Assembly (NCBI GenBank): GCA_041399065.1
Contig: JAWKTN010000007.1
Location: 310,001 to 374,000 of the forward strand
Source: JAGQPD01 sp020426865
Lineage (GTDB): Bacteria; Planctomycetota; Planctomycetia; Pirellulales; Pirellulaceae
Length of the DNA stretch: 64,000 bases
Reading direction: 5' to 3'
Position numbers and translations under genes: made by a program. Of the stretch, positions 46,301 to 55,073 are shown piece by piece; the stretch's first letter is position 1, and the number at the start of each line of letters is the position of its first letter. The notes beneath the pieces are model-generated. The model ran no database searches, was not told the DNA's origin, and saw nothing but the letters and a program-made list of their open reading frames with translations.

Positions 46301-46595
46301 CAATCATCTTCTCGCAATACGCTAACTGACCTCGCGCAGCCTCCATCGTTGGGTCACTGACCGATACCCCCAAGATCTCAAACCCCTCACGCTCCACCAG
46401 TCGCGCCGATCGCACCGCGATATGCAAATCGGGATACTGCTCCGATAAAAGCCGCTCCACATGAGCCCGAATCTCCTCGTCCACCCGGTTGTAAAGATAG
46501 AACCCCAACAGCGCAGCACTTACCAGCACCACCAAGGATCCCCAGGTGACCAGAAACCATACCAAATTGCACGCTCGTACAAAAATAGGACGCAT
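43335..46595 (-). CDS. Large AsmA-like envelope protein
   Basis: 1,086 residues. One N-terminal helix (ACNLVWFLVTWGSLVVLVSA), then a long beta-rich body with repeated strand pairs, and a C-terminal AsmA/TamB-like end (CALNRIITELSTQPSRSEVK, GSVSGVVQLSGTQLGT, LLRTLRTGSQDRAAFDSSDV). AsmA-clan proteins form beta bridges that carry phospholipids between membranes. With MlaEFD and LptF/G in the same window this supports active outer-membrane lipid traffic. It heads the long minus-strand gene run. The start is the MRPIFVRAC methionine. Confidence 0.82.
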   Translation of the reverse strand: MRPIFVRACNLVWFLVTWGSLVVLVSAALLGFYLYNRVDEEIRAHVERLLSEQYPDLHIAVRSARLVEREGFEILGVSVSDPTMEAARGQLAYCEKMIVRCRPRVEDLVQGRLEVRTITLRDVAIRATCSEEGRWSIERLLEIPAPVGAKRPTIHIENGVIEIVDPRTVPLRLFTLRDINLHLTPQEDAGADAGASAKPVGGAGSYTLEGSFAADQLKRCEIAAVFELASSRWAANLHLSGLELSPALYQLLPRGIVSDSTMSLLVNLQARSAVDLSLRQTESGGEIEYRLAGKLSGGRWTDPRLPLPVTDLAADFELDNGSARVHSCQAAYAGASLRMQASSHDPASLVAWRCEGFIDSLNVDERMAELLPPSMLAQWEKFRPVGLADIAFNVSHDGRRWRPELELQCRGIALRWEKFPYPVTGLRGGLQYRDDSVKFDLVSEDEGPAVQVWGEIQHPGEEWRGWARAKSLGPMPISRELLDANRPTARRIVGAFGPQGWITFMASAERPADGDGEVAKEIQIRLVKCSIRHESFRYPLQQISGQLKMKNDVWQFYDLEGRNDSAYVKCSGSWDARRANAALELEFIATDVPLEDELRDALSPAAQETWRDLQPRGTLDHMRVVVRQRAGGGKPDVELTAQKWVRSEHAEARSITLFPKPFPYRMDDVTGTFTYRNGQVWFRGVRAHHGPTTVAVDGESRVAEDGQWMLRFDRAMVDRLQLNDDLVSALPRGLKRVATDLRRTALMSVDGSVEFSGRHGAATPLNARWHVLVDLDGGHYRNGIELNEIVGGVRLEGESEGEQFRCRGELGVDSLMYRGVQLTQIEGPLWIDNQRMLMGAWAQSADGERPPRRAMARLFGGQVEADLQVLPASHGQFDLQASYTGCALNRIITELSTQPSRSEVKGSVSGVVQLSGTQLGTNTWRGGGAVRLREADMGELPAVLALLRTLRTGSQDRAAFDSSDVVFRIQGDHLYFDRFDLRGDSLTLKGVGELSLDRDVKLDFYTVMGNDDNYLPFVKPLLGEASRRFLQIRVMGKLDNLQMEREVLPGLNESLQQFFPEESIRSGPPQRPPALGALRRWRQLTR

Positions 46596-46744
46596 CCTTT
46601 CGCCCAATACTGGTTGAGCAGTATCCTATGTAATCTCGCCCTCTAGGGTCAACCTTGGTTCTGGAAAGATAAGCAAAATGGGGAAAGAGGGTCCCAAGCG
46701 ACGCAAACAACCCAAGGCGCCGGCATTGCCTAGAAAATAAAGAG

Positions 46745-46781
46745 GGCCCAAGAGACCGCGCAACTGGCAGTCTCTTGGGCC
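46745..46781 (-). terminator. Terminator hairpin after the 46825 gene
   Basis: A perfect 12 bp stem, GGCCCAAGAGAC with GTCTCTTGGGCC, and a 13-base loop. On the minus strand it is followed by CCTCTTTATTTTC, a fair T-rich tail, and it lies 44 bp past the stop of the small secreted protein gene. It would also insulate the AsmA operon. Confidence 0.75.
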
Positions 46782-46824
46782 TGACTTTTCGTACAGTATT
46801 GTCCCATACCAGGCGCCGGATCGG

Positions 46825-47214
46825 TCATCTCAACCGGCCGGACATCAGCAACGCCCCGGTATCTGCATCGTACACGCGGATTAAGGCATTGACCCTCATT
46901 CTGGGGACCGTGTTACCGCGGATAGTGTCCAGATTCAAGTCGGCAATCCCCCCGACGACTGGGCGAGTGCCCAATAGCCGCGCTCCTAATGTGACATTGA
47001 TCCGGGATACGCCCCGAAGATCTTCCACTTCGCAACTGAATTTTCGTCGAGTCCCACGCTCTTCGTACTTTGCCTTCCCAGAGGCCAATGCTTGCTGCGC
47101 GGTTGGCGTAAGGGACGCCTGCAGCCGAATTCGCGTCTGCGCCTGGGCCGTAGTCCCCGATTGCAGCCACATCGCCACACCCAATGCTGCCAGAATCAAT
47201 AGTCGCCGTTGCAT
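46825..47214 (-). CDS. Small secreted protein, unknown function
   Basis: 129 residues with a clear signal peptide (LLILAALGVAMWLQSGTTAQ ending AQAQ). The mature part is beta-rich: LTPTAQQALASGKAKYEERG, RKFSCEVEDLRGVSRINVTL, and VRVYDADTGALLMSGRLR-type close. I do not recognise a named family. Repeated Gly-led turns suggest a small beta sandwich. A good terminator follows it, and an array of 14 bp repeats lies upstream, so it looks like a single-gene unit. Confidence 0.7.
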   Translation of the reverse strand: MQRRLLILAALGVAMWLQSGTTAQAQTRIRLQASLTPTAQQALASGKAKYEERGTRRKFSCEVEDLRGVSRINVTLGARLLGTRPVVGGIADLNLDTIRGNTVPRMRVNALIRVYDADTGALLMSGRLR

Positions 47215-47359
47215 CTAAAATCTCTCCCGCTTTCAAAACGAAACTCAATGGAATTTTGGTCTCCTTAGATACGGAGTGGAATTCCGTGGAGCGGTCCGCC
47301 AGTGTCCGGCGGTAAATCGTGAACTTTTTGTGGCAGGCGTGCCCGCAGCAGGCCCCCCT

Positions 47360-47401
47360 CGCGACGATACGATCGCGACGATACGATCGCGACGATACGA
47401 T
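47360..47401. repeat. 14 bp tandem repeat, three units
   Basis: CGCGACGATACGAT three times without error, in the leader region between the secreted protein gene and the MFS gene. It contains CGATCG junctions that make it locally palindromic. Confidence 0.9.
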
Positions 47402-47414
47402 CACCACGATAGCA

Positions 47415-47454
47415 CAACAGCCACCCGGCAAGTCATCTCGCCCGGTGGCTGTTG
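47415..47454 (-). terminator. Hairpin after MFS gene
   Basis: An 11 bp perfect stem (CAACAGCCACC with GGTGGCTGTTG) with an 18-base loop, 37 bp beyond the MFS stop. It lacks a T run on the minus strand, so it may be a Rho-type or weak terminator. Confidence 0.5.
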
Positions 47455-47490
47455 ATCGAGCATTCGCGTTGCTGCGTGTGGCGAATCGAT

Positions 47491-49011
47491 TCAATCGTCG
47501 TGCGACAACGGCTTATACCCGCCAATCGATTGAAAATAACCGATCAGGATCAGGTAGCAGACGGCCATAACGGCTGGCACGATGGCAGTCAGCTTCAACG
47601 CCATGCGGCTGCCGTGCAATGTCGCTTCCTCGACAGGTGGCCTATCTTCGGCCGCCATTTCTTTGGCCCCTTGCCACCAGGTATCAAGGGCGACAAGGTT
47701 ATCGTCGGTCCGGCCGGTTTGCTGGAGAATCTCCATTTCCGATTTCAGTTTTTCGCCACCGTTTTCCAATACCCCCACTTTGGCGCCGTCCAACCCGTTA
47801 GTTTGAAAGACCAGAAATGAGTTCGGAGACGCAGCACGATAGCGATCGTATGCCTCTGGGGCCGTGGCTTCCAGCTTTTCCGAAGCAAACTTGTCTTGTT
47901 TAAATCCGATCCCGGGCCCCCCCAGCAGGCCGGCAGACAACATACCAACCCCCCCCACGACTCCCAAGGTGACCGCCCCCCCTTTCGGGAAACGCTCCGA
48001 CACGACCGCCAACATGGTAGGCCAGAAGAAGGTCTTGCCCAATCCGTAAATCGTCAGTGCCCCCAAAGCGGCGAGCGTGGTGCCAACACCACCCAGCGAA
48101 AACAATCCGATGGCCGCCAAGACGGCACTAACAAAGAGCAACCCCAAGGGCGAAATCTTGTGAACAATTGGCCCGGCGACGAAGCGGAGCAAGAACATCA
48201 GTGCCGACGTATAAACGAACAGCCAACGCCCCGTTGTTTCGTTGAGGATCGATCCGGTGATTCTCGCGATCCACGAATCTGTCCCCAATTCAACGTAACC
48301 CACCATCGCGTGAATCACCAGCAAAAACAGCAACAAAGGAGAGACGAACTGCAGCAAGATCTTCCCCAACGTCATGCCGGTCTCGGCCGCTTCAGTCTTG
48401 GGCATTTTTTGACCGAAGATCATGACACCGTAAACGATAACGGGTGCGAGAAACAAACTGATCTGAACTTGCCAGGAAAAATTGCCGGCCATGAATATCG
48501 AAGCGATACCGCCGAGAATCAACCCGGCCGGCCAACCGGCGTGAAGGATATTCAGATAGTGTGTCTTGTTCTTGGGAAACAACGTCGCAACCAGAGGATT
48601 AACAACTGCTTCGCACACACCGTTGCCAATGGCAAACATGAACATCCCAACAAACAGACACCAATACGTCGCATCCTTTCCTGCGGCCTCAAAAACCGTG
48701 GGCGCTGCCAGCGTCACCACTGCCGAGAGAAAGTGGACGACGAAAGCAAACATCATCAATACGCCGTAACCGATCTTTTCGGCAATGAAGCTAGAGAGAA
48801 TAATGATTACGCCAAAGCCAACCAATCCGCCACCGGTAATCCCCCCTAATTCCGTTTGCGTGAAGCCGAATGCCTGCGACCATTCCTCCAAGACACTGGC
48901 CCCACGGACGGAAAACCCGACACCGGCGGCCAGGATCGCCATAAAACCCGCCCACAACAGGCGATAAGCATTGGGCGCTGTAGCTCCCGCATTCTGTCCA
49001 CTGTGATTCAT
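47491..49011 (-). CDS. MFS transporter
   Basis: 506 residues and about 12 helices. The first half has WAGFMAILAAGVGFSVRGAS and the VCEAVVNPLVATLFPKNKTH block of the sugar/nucleoside branch of MFS; the second half has GLGKTFFWPTMLAVVSERFP. A ~100 residue loop with EKLEATAPEAYDRYRAASPN interrupts the last helices. The substrate is unknown. The ATG at 49011 (MNHSGQNAG) has GGAG nine bases upstream and is preferred to 49029. Confidence 0.9.
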   Translation of the reverse strand: MNHSGQNAGATAPNAYRLLWAGFMAILAAGVGFSVRGASVLEEWSQAFGFTQTELGGITGGGLVGFGVIIILSSFIAEKIGYGVLMMFAFVVHFLSAVVTLAAPTVFEAAGKDATYWCLFVGMFMFAIGNGVCEAVVNPLVATLFPKNKTHYLNILHAGWPAGLILGGIASIFMAGNFSWQVQISLFLAPVIVYGVMIFGQKMPKTEAAETGMTLGKILLQFVSPLLLFLLVIHAMVGYVELGTDSWIARITGSILNETTGRWLFVYTSALMFLLRFVAGPIVHKISPLGLLFVSAVLAAIGLFSLGGVGTTLAALGALTIYGLGKTFFWPTMLAVVSERFPKGGAVTLGVVGGVGMLSAGLLGGPGIGFKQDKFASEKLEATAPEAYDRYRAASPNSFLVFQTNGLDGAKVGVLENGGEKLKSEMEILQQTGRTDDNLVALDTWWQGAKEMAAEDRPPVEEATLHGSRMALKLTAIVPAVMAVCYLILIGYFQSIGGYKPLSHDD

Positions 49012-49289
49012 GCAAATAATCTCCGACATGGGTTGCAAAACTACGGCTTCGCGACAGGAAGGCAACGTCCGCTCGGCCACGCGTCTGTCACGCGCACCGA
49101 CGTCGGCAGCGCGCAAGGATTTTCTGGTGAAGATGTCAATATAGTCAACCGATTCGGTAAAGCAATGCAGCTACACCCCAGGTTGGCGGCAATTCACCCA
49201 TTCCAAGATAGTCAACTAGACAGATGCTGCCCGGATTGCCTGACCTGCCCACCTGGCACGACCGGATATGTCAACTCGATGCGTCCAGC

Positions 49290-50384
49290 TTAACCGGGCA
49301 CCATTGGCATACCGGACACAGTTACCCGGGCCCCCTCAAGACGCACGAGAATATTACCGGGCAGGTTGATGACCCAGTCTGTATGATCGCCGCGAGCTAG
49401 TCGAGCCAGTTCCTGCCATTGCAACATGCCCATCTCTCCCATCGGCCAATTTCGCCGTCGCCAAAGCGCCTGAAAAAACTCGGCCAATAACAGCGAATCC
49501 GAGGCTCGTAACATTAGGGCGTCCAGCGTTACTGCGTGGGCATCTTCGGCGACGATCGCACTACTCACGATCGATTCCACCTGCGTGTCCAGATAGCCCT
49601 GCAACTGCTGCGCAAGACTTCCAAGTCTCAACACCGCTTCGTCCACTCGCGGATTGTATCGCGTTGCCAGTTCGGGCAGTAGCTCATGCCGAATTCGATT
49701 TCTCATATACTCCACGTCGTCGTTGGTCGAGTCCCATCGGTAGGGCTGTTCGATGGATTGCAGGTAGTCGAGCAAGTCACGGCGTCGGAATTCCAGGAGT
49801 GGTCGCAGCAGAGTAACGGCGGGGTGAAGTTGTCGCGTGCGTGGCATCCCCCCCAATCCGGTGATGCCGGTCCCGCGAATGATGCGATGCAAGATCGTTT
49901 CGACCTGATCGTCCGCCGTATGGCCGGTCACAACGTATCGAGCTCCCACGGTGGCGGCCGTTTGCGTCAAGAAGCGGTAACGCTCCTCGCGTGCTCCGGC
50001 CTCTGTCGCAGTTGCCTTCCCCTGGTCGATCACTGGACTGGCCTCACCCATGTGCAACGTCATGCCCAACTTACCCGCCAAATCCTCAACAAATTCGGCA
50101 TCTTGACAACTCGCTTCACCTCGCCATTGGTGGTTGAAGTGAGCAACGTGCAGCGTTCCTTTGGCAACGTGTTGGTCGTGAATCGTGTGCAACAACCGCA
50201 ATAATGCCACACTATCGGGGCCACCGGAAACCGCCACCAGCACCGACACATCGCACCGGGACTCGGCCGGCCATGCCCGCTCCAGACGCCCCAACAGCCC
50301 GTCGACGGGGCTGGGGCCCCCAGCCGCTCGTCCATCGGCGCCGCTTCGCTCCACGTCAATTGGGCTATTGCTCGTCGTTTTCAT
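49290..50384 (-). CDS. tilS: tRNA(Ile)-lysidine synthetase
   Basis: 364 residues. P-loop motif LVAVSGGPDSVALLRLLHTI, then LHVAHFNHQWRG, VVTGHTADDQVETILHRIIR, GLGGMPRTR and MRNRIRHELLPELATRYNPR. TilS modifies the wobble C of the AUA-reading tRNA to lysidine, an essential step. The C-terminal substrate-binding part is shorter than in E. coli. It points away from rny with a ~700 bp gap. Confidence 0.95.
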   Translation of the reverse strand: MKTTSNSPIDVERSGADGRAAGGPSPVDGLLGRLERAWPAESRCDVSVLVAVSGGPDSVALLRLLHTIHDQHVAKGTLHVAHFNHQWRGEASCQDAEFVEDLAGKLGMTLHMGEASPVIDQGKATATEAGAREERYRFLTQTAATVGARYVVTGHTADDQVETILHRIIRGTGITGLGGMPRTRQLHPAVTLLRPLLEFRRRDLLDYLQSIEQPYRWDSTNDDVEYMRNRIRHELLPELATRYNPRVDEAVLRLGSLAQQLQGYLDTQVESIVSSAIVAEDAHAVTLDALMLRASDSLLLAEFFQALWRRRNWPMGEMGMLQWQELARLARGDHTDWVINLPGNILVRLEGARVTVSGMPMVPG

Positions 50385-51083
50385 CACCGGTCTAAGCTAC
50401 CTAATTGAAATTCTCCAACTGGACGAACCCTCCGGGCGCACTTGGCAGGCCGGGCGATTGGATTCTAACCGAGAGAGGCCATAGCGACGTTGCAGTTTAA
50501 TAGGGATTTGTTAACATATGAAGTGTCAGCTGGCGGACATGCGTAAGCCGTGTGGCCAGAGGGCAGTTGAAGTAATGCTAACGATGAATGACAAGATGGC
50601 ACGGAATTTTTACACCAACCGGCTCGATGTCGAAAAGTAACGGCGATGATTGAATTGCTCCTGGTTTTGATGCTCTCTTTCGCTGCACTGGTTCTCTGCG
50701 TCTATGGAATGCGGTCTCACCAATCGGCAATCGCTTTGCCGTTGGTAAAGACGTCGGACGACCGTGACGTGTTGGACCTGTCGAACTCGACCCGGGTTGT
50801 CGACCGTTGGAGGTACCCTTCTGGGAGTCCCTCATTATTCCTGCGGACTGAAGTGAGCGGGCCATGTAGTTTGCGGCCCCGTGATCGGCTCCATTGCGGG
50901 ATGCGATACGGCAACCGGCGCTGACCTTCGTGCTTGCCCCATCATTCACAACGGGACCGTCGTCGCCGCAAGCGGCGGCCGGCACGGCGTTACTTCGCGC
51001 TCTCCTTTCTTACGCTCGTCAGTTGGACGATCAACGTACGCACTCTCGGTTAACGGGATTGCCATATTCGCGAAGGAAACACC
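50385..51083. other. Divergent intergenic region, tilS / rny
   Basis: About 700 bp. Apart from the weak candidate gene at 50646-50924 I see no feature. Long leaders ahead of rny are plausible, but no riboswitch or hairpin could be assigned. Confidence 0.5.
50646..50924 (+). CDS. Possible small membrane protein
   Basis: 92 residues beginning MIELLLVLMLSFAALVLCVY, a good single membrane helix, then a polar body (SDDRDVLDLSNSTRVVDRWR). There is no ribosome site beyond AAAAG, and no recognised family. It could be a real small protein or a chance frame in a long intergenic space. Confidence 0.3.
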   Translation: MIELLLVLMLSFAALVLCVYGMRSHQSAIALPLVKTSDDRDVLDLSNSTRVVDRWRYPSGSPSLFLRTEVSGPCSLRPRDRLHCGMRYGNRR

Positions 51084-52631
51084 ATGCCTCTCCACGAAAT
51101 CATCGCCATCATCGTCGCCGTGATCGCTACTGTCATGGCGGTCAAGCTGTTGGATCGGCTCCGCCGCAAAGACGTCGAAACGGAAGCCAAAAATATTTTG
51201 CAGCAGGCCGAACAGACCGTTGCCAACCTGAAAAAAGAAGCCGAACTCGAGATCAAGGAAGCCCAGATCAAACAGAAGGCCCGCGCCGAAGAAGAGTTGC
51301 TCAAGGGCCGCGACGAACTTCGCGAACGTGAACGCGTTCTTGACAAGCGCCAAGAAGTTGTCGAACAGCAAATCGAGGATCTACGCAAACAGGAACGGAT
51401 CGTCGAACGCACTCAACGACGTTTGAAGGAACGCCTCGAAGACACCAACCGCCGTAACGACGACCTGAGCAAACTGCTCGATATGCAACGGCAAACGTTG
51501 CACGAACTCAGTGGACTCAACCGCGACGAAGCTACCGATCGTCTTCTGGAAATGCTCGATACCGAGCTGACACAAGAAACGGGGGCTTTGATTCTCAAGC
51601 ACCAGAAACGGACCGAAGAGGTCTGTCAACAGCAGGGCCGCGAATTGCTGTTGACGGCGTTACAGCGCTACGCAGCTGCCCATACCGCCGAATCGACAAC
51701 GAGCACCGTCGGCATCCCGAACGACGAAATGAAAGGCCGTATTATCGGGCGGGAGGGGCGCAATATCCGGGCCTTCGAAAAAGAGACCGGCGTCGATGTG
51801 ATTATCGACGACACCCCCGGCGTTGTCGTGGTCAGCGGATTCGACCCCGTCCGACGCGAAGTCGCGCGATTGTCCCTCAATAAACTCATCGCCGACGGAC
51901 GTATCCATCCCTCGCGTATCGAAGAGATCGTGGGCGAGACGCAAAAGGAAATCGAGCAACTTATTCAAAAGCACGGCGAAGAGGCAACGCATGAAGTCGA
52001 CGTGGCGGGACTTCACAGCCGCCTGATCTACCTCTTAGGGCGACTTCATTTCCGGACCAGCTACAGTCAAAACGTATTGAGTCACTCCCTCGAAGTCGCC
52101 TTCCTGACCGGCATGCTGGCTGAAATGGTGGGGCTCGACGGCGCCATTGGTCGTCGCTGCGGTTTGCTGCACGATATCGGCAAGGCCGCCGATCACGAAA
52201 TGGAAGGGGGACACCCCAAGATCGGCGCCGACATCCTCAAGCGACATGGCGAACGGCCCGAAGTCGTGCATGCCGCCTTCGGCCACCATGACGAAATCAT
52301 CACCCAGTATCCCTACACGATGCTCGTTGCGACCGCCGATGCGTGCAGCGCATCACGCCCCGGTGCTCGCCGTGAAACGTTGGAACGCTACATCAAGCGC
52401 ATGGAAGAACTCGAATCGATCGCCAGCGGCTTTCCCGGTGTCGAACAGGCGTTTGCGATTCAGGCCGGACGTGAACTACGTGTGATTGCCAATGCGAAGG
52501 ACACGGATGACGCTTCGGCCGCGAAGATCTGCCGTGATATCGCCAAGGCATTTGAAGAACGCTTGACGTACCCGGGCGAAATCAAAGTGACGCTCGTGCG
52601 AGAGTCGCGGTTTACGGAAATTGCTCGATAG
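51084..52631 (+). CDS. rny: Ribonuclease Y
   Basis: 515 residues in the classic order. N-terminal helix (LHEIIAIIVAVIATVMAV), coiled coil ~25-180, KH domain (GIPNDEMKGRIIGREGRNIR, AFEKETGVDVIIDDT), then HD domain (HSLEVAFLTGMLAEMVGLDG, CGLLHDIGKAADHE). RNase Y is a membrane-bound endonuclease that starts mRNA decay. It is followed by a YmdB-type phosphodiesterase gene, the arrangement known from Firmicutes. Confidence 0.96.
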   Translation: MPLHEIIAIIVAVIATVMAVKLLDRLRRKDVETEAKNILQQAEQTVANLKKEAELEIKEAQIKQKARAEEELLKGRDELRERERVLDKRQEVVEQQIEDLRKQERIVERTQRRLKERLEDTNRRNDDLSKLLDMQRQTLHELSGLNRDEATDRLLEMLDTELTQETGALILKHQKRTEEVCQQQGRELLLTALQRYAAAHTAESTTSTVGIPNDEMKGRIIGREGRNIRAFEKETGVDVIIDDTPGVVVVSGFDPVRREVARLSLNKLIADGRIHPSRIEEIVGETQKEIEQLIQKHGEEATHEVDVAGLHSRLIYLLGRLHFRTSYSQNVLSHSLEVAFLTGMLAEMVGLDGAIGRRCGLLHDIGKAADHEMEGGHPKIGADILKRHGERPEVVHAAFGHHDEIITQYPYTMLVATADACSASRPGARRETLERYIKRMEELESIASGFPGVEQAFAIQAGRELRVIANAKDTDDASAAKICRDIAKAFEERLTYPGEIKVTLVRESRFTEIAR

Positions 52632-52719
52632 GAATAATTGCAATCGCCGATTCGATTGCTTGAAAGCAATCTGCATTGGCTCGTGCCCCCAACACTCACC
52701 ATTGACTGGGACGCCCCGC

Positions 52720-53544
52720 GTGGACGAAAAGAATCCGCAACAACTTCGCATCTTGCTGATCGGCGATATCGTGGGAAAGCCGGGGCGCGATATCGTCCGC
52801 AAACTATTGCCGACGGTACGTCAGCATTACGAACTGGACCTGGTGGTTGCCAACGCCGAAAACGCTGCTGGTGGTTCGGGCTTGACACCCCAAAACTACA
52901 AGGAACTGCTCGCAACCGGCATCGACGGGATCACGCTCGGAGACCATATCTATCGCCGGCGAGAGATCTACACAGTACTGGAAGCACAGGCAAACATCGT
53001 CAAACCGGCGAATTTCCCTCCCGAAGCCCCCGGCCGACCCTGGATGACCCTCACCACGGCAAGCGGGCATGCGGTGGCGGTGATCAGTGTACTGGGTCGG
53101 GTCTTCATGCGCCCAGTCGATTGCCCGCTCGCAGCTGTCGATCGAGTCCTTGGCGAGTTGCCCGACAATCAACATGCGATCATCGTCGACTACCATGCCG
53201 AAGCGACGAGCGATATGCAGGTGATGGGGCGTTACCTCGACGGACGTGTCTCCGCCGTACTTGGCACCCATACCCACGTTGCCACGGCTGACGAACAGAT
53301 CTTTCCCGGCGGAACGGCTTTTCAATGCGACGTTGGGATGACCGGACCATTCGCGAGTATCCTCGGACGAAGGATCGATCGCGTTCTTGAGACGACCAAA
53401 TCCTTCCGCCCCATGCCCTTTGACGTGGCTTCCAGTGACGTTCGCCTGCAGGGGACGATCGTGGAGGTTGACCCTCAAACGGGCAAAGCCCAAGCCATCT
53501 GCCGCATTTCCCTGGCCGGTTGCGATACATCCAACTGGCCGTGA
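52720..53544 (+). CDS. YmdB-family metallophosphoesterase
   Basis: 274 residues. The start LRILLIGDIVGKPGRDIVRK is followed by VVANAENAAGGSGL, GITLGDHIYRRREI, VDYHAEATSDMQVMGRYLDG and VLGTHTHVATADEQ. These are the metal-binding motifs of the YmdB family, which hydrolyses 2',3'-cyclic nucleotides. It follows rny closely; the chosen GTG at 52720 gives the standard N-terminus, whereas the longest frame would start inside rny. Confidence 0.92.
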   Translation: MDEKNPQQLRILLIGDIVGKPGRDIVRKLLPTVRQHYELDLVVANAENAAGGSGLTPQNYKELLATGIDGITLGDHIYRRREIYTVLEAQANIVKPANFPPEAPGRPWMTLTTASGHAVAVISVLGRVFMRPVDCPLAAVDRVLGELPDNQHAIIVDYHAEATSDMQVMGRYLDGRVSAVLGTHTHVATADEQIFPGGTAFQCDVGMTGPFASILGRRIDRVLETTKSFRPMPFDVASSDVRLQGTIVEVDPQTGKAQAICRISLAGCDTSNWP

Positions 53545-53662
53545 CAGCACTTGCGGAATTCCGTAGACTGCAAACAGCTTCACTCCCGACTTGTTGCGGC
53601 CCAATCCTGACCGTTATGGCCGTTTTTCCTGATTGCTATTGCTCAGCGGCCTTCCCCACAGT

Positions 53663-54193
53663 ATGGTTACCCGCCCCATCGAAGAATCTGCCAGGGTAGA
53701 CACGGCGCGAAAGCATGTCCCGCCAATACCATTGCGGGGGATCATGCGGATCGTCGTCCTGGTCGCCGGCGTGACACTGTTGGCCCTGTTGGCAACTGCG
53801 GCGTGCCTGCAACCGTCACCGGACGGATTCGGAACACATCAGCAACTCGGATTGCCTCCCTGTTCGCTGCAACTGTTGGTGGGAATGCGTTGCCCTGCAT
53901 GCGGCATGACCACATCCTGGTCCCACTTCATGCATGGTCAGTGGCTGAAAGCCGTAATGGCCAACTCGGGTGGTGCACTGCTGGCGTTGCTATCGGCAGT
54001 CATCAGTCCGGTCCTGGTCACATCAAGTTGGAAAGGACACTGGATCGTCCGTCGAGTTGACGAACGGTGGGTGATCGGCACGGTCGTCTTGATCACGATG
54101 GTCATCCTCGTCGATTGGGGCATCCGCGTGCGACAAGATTCCGGCGTTTCACCACGAACAGGAACTGCGATTCCTATTAACGAACGACCATAA
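53663..54193 (+). CDS. DUF2752 membrane protein
   Basis: About 176 residues. The DUF2752 fingerprint is clear: CLQPSPDGFGTHQQLGLPPC, LLVGMRCPACGMTTSWSHFM, HGQWLKAVMANSGGALLALL. Three membrane helices surround it. Function is unknown; the CPxCGMTT Cys pair might bind a metal or form a disulfide. The start could be ATG 53744, just before the first helix. Confidence 0.88.
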   Translation: MVTRPIEESARVDTARKHVPPIPLRGIMRIVVLVAGVTLLALLATAACLQPSPDGFGTHQQLGLPPCSLQLLVGMRCPACGMTTSWSHFMHGQWLKAVMANSGGALLALLSAVISPVLVTSSWKGHWIVRRVDERWVIGTVVLITMVILVDWGIRVRQDSGVSPRTGTAIPINERP

Positions 54194-54271
54194 ACCAAAG
54201 ACAAGATGAAGCCATGGGGACAGAACGTCCGCGTGGTCGCGATCGCCAACCTTTACCCAATCAGGACCGTG

Positions 54272-54937
54272 ATGATGGACCGTCTCGTTCGCACCGATGC
54301 TCGCCGATTGCTTACAGTTTTCGCGACTCTTTTCTTTTGCTGCTCAGCGACAGGCTGTGGGCTGCTGGCCAATGTGATGTATGCCGGCTGGGGCGGGCGC
54401 GTCCATGCCAGATGCAAGGCCCTGGAAGGCAAGCGCGTGGCGGTGGTTTGCGTCTCGCAATCGGCCGAATTTGGTCCTACGACCGCCGCCGACCAGATCG
54501 CCAAACATATCGGAGACCTGTTACGCACCAACGTGAAAGAGATTCAACTTGTCGAACAACAACAGATTGATGATTGGATGGACCGCAACGACTGGAACCG
54601 TATCGACTACGTCGAAATCGGGCGCGGCGTAAGTGCCGACATGGTCGTGGCAGTCGATTTGAATTCGTTCAGTTTGCACGACGGACAAACGTTGTACAAG
54701 GGTCGCGCCAATGTGGAGATCTCCGTGTACGACATCGTGGCCGGCGGTAACCTCGTCTATAGCAACACGCCATCAGAGATCCAATACCCCGAGAATACGG
54801 GCATTCACACCACCGATATCTCCGACGCCGAATTCCGCCGCCGCTATCTGATGATCGTCGGCTCCCAAATCGCTCGTCATTTCTATACCTATGATGAACT
54901 GGAAGATTTCGCGCGGGATACAACGGTGATTCGCTAA
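54272..54937 (+). CDS. Lipoprotein, planctomycete-type hypothetical
   Basis: 221 residues. The signal peptide RLLTVFATLFFCCSATGCGL has a lipobox Cys. A single domain follows with KRVAVVCVSQSAEFGPTTAA, DQIAKHIGDLLRTNVKEIQL, VEQQQIDDWMDRNDWN, then DYVEIGRGVSADMVVAVDLN. The layout resembles proteins that compute a per-call name or version (CsgG/Lpp-like alpha-beta folds), but no family is certain. The start at 54272 places the signal peptide correctly; the longer frame from 54206 lacks it. Confidence 0.75.
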   Translation: MMDRLVRTDARRLLTVFATLFFCCSATGCGLLANVMYAGWGGRVHARCKALEGKRVAVVCVSQSAEFGPTTAADQIAKHIGDLLRTNVKEIQLVEQQQIDDWMDRNDWNRIDYVEIGRGVSADMVVAVDLNSFSLHDGQTLYKGRANVEISVYDIVAGGNLVYSNTPSEIQYPENTGIHTTDISDAEFRRRYLMIVGSQIARHFYTYDELEDFARDTTVIR

Positions 54938-55073
54938 CACGTTGGCCAGTTAGCACACCAACGGTAAATTTGTTTCAAGTTTTTGAGGGGTTCTCTCCCA
55001 TAGACGGGATTTACTGGTTGTCAACGGATGTCACGTTGAATGCCGGAAATTCACGCCCGAAGAGGAGAACGCC

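Noticed and set aside
47896..48849. 317-codon plus-strand frame opposite the MFS gene
   Set aside because: It is rich in Gln, Arg and Asn as expected from the antisense of a membrane protein gene, with no domain.
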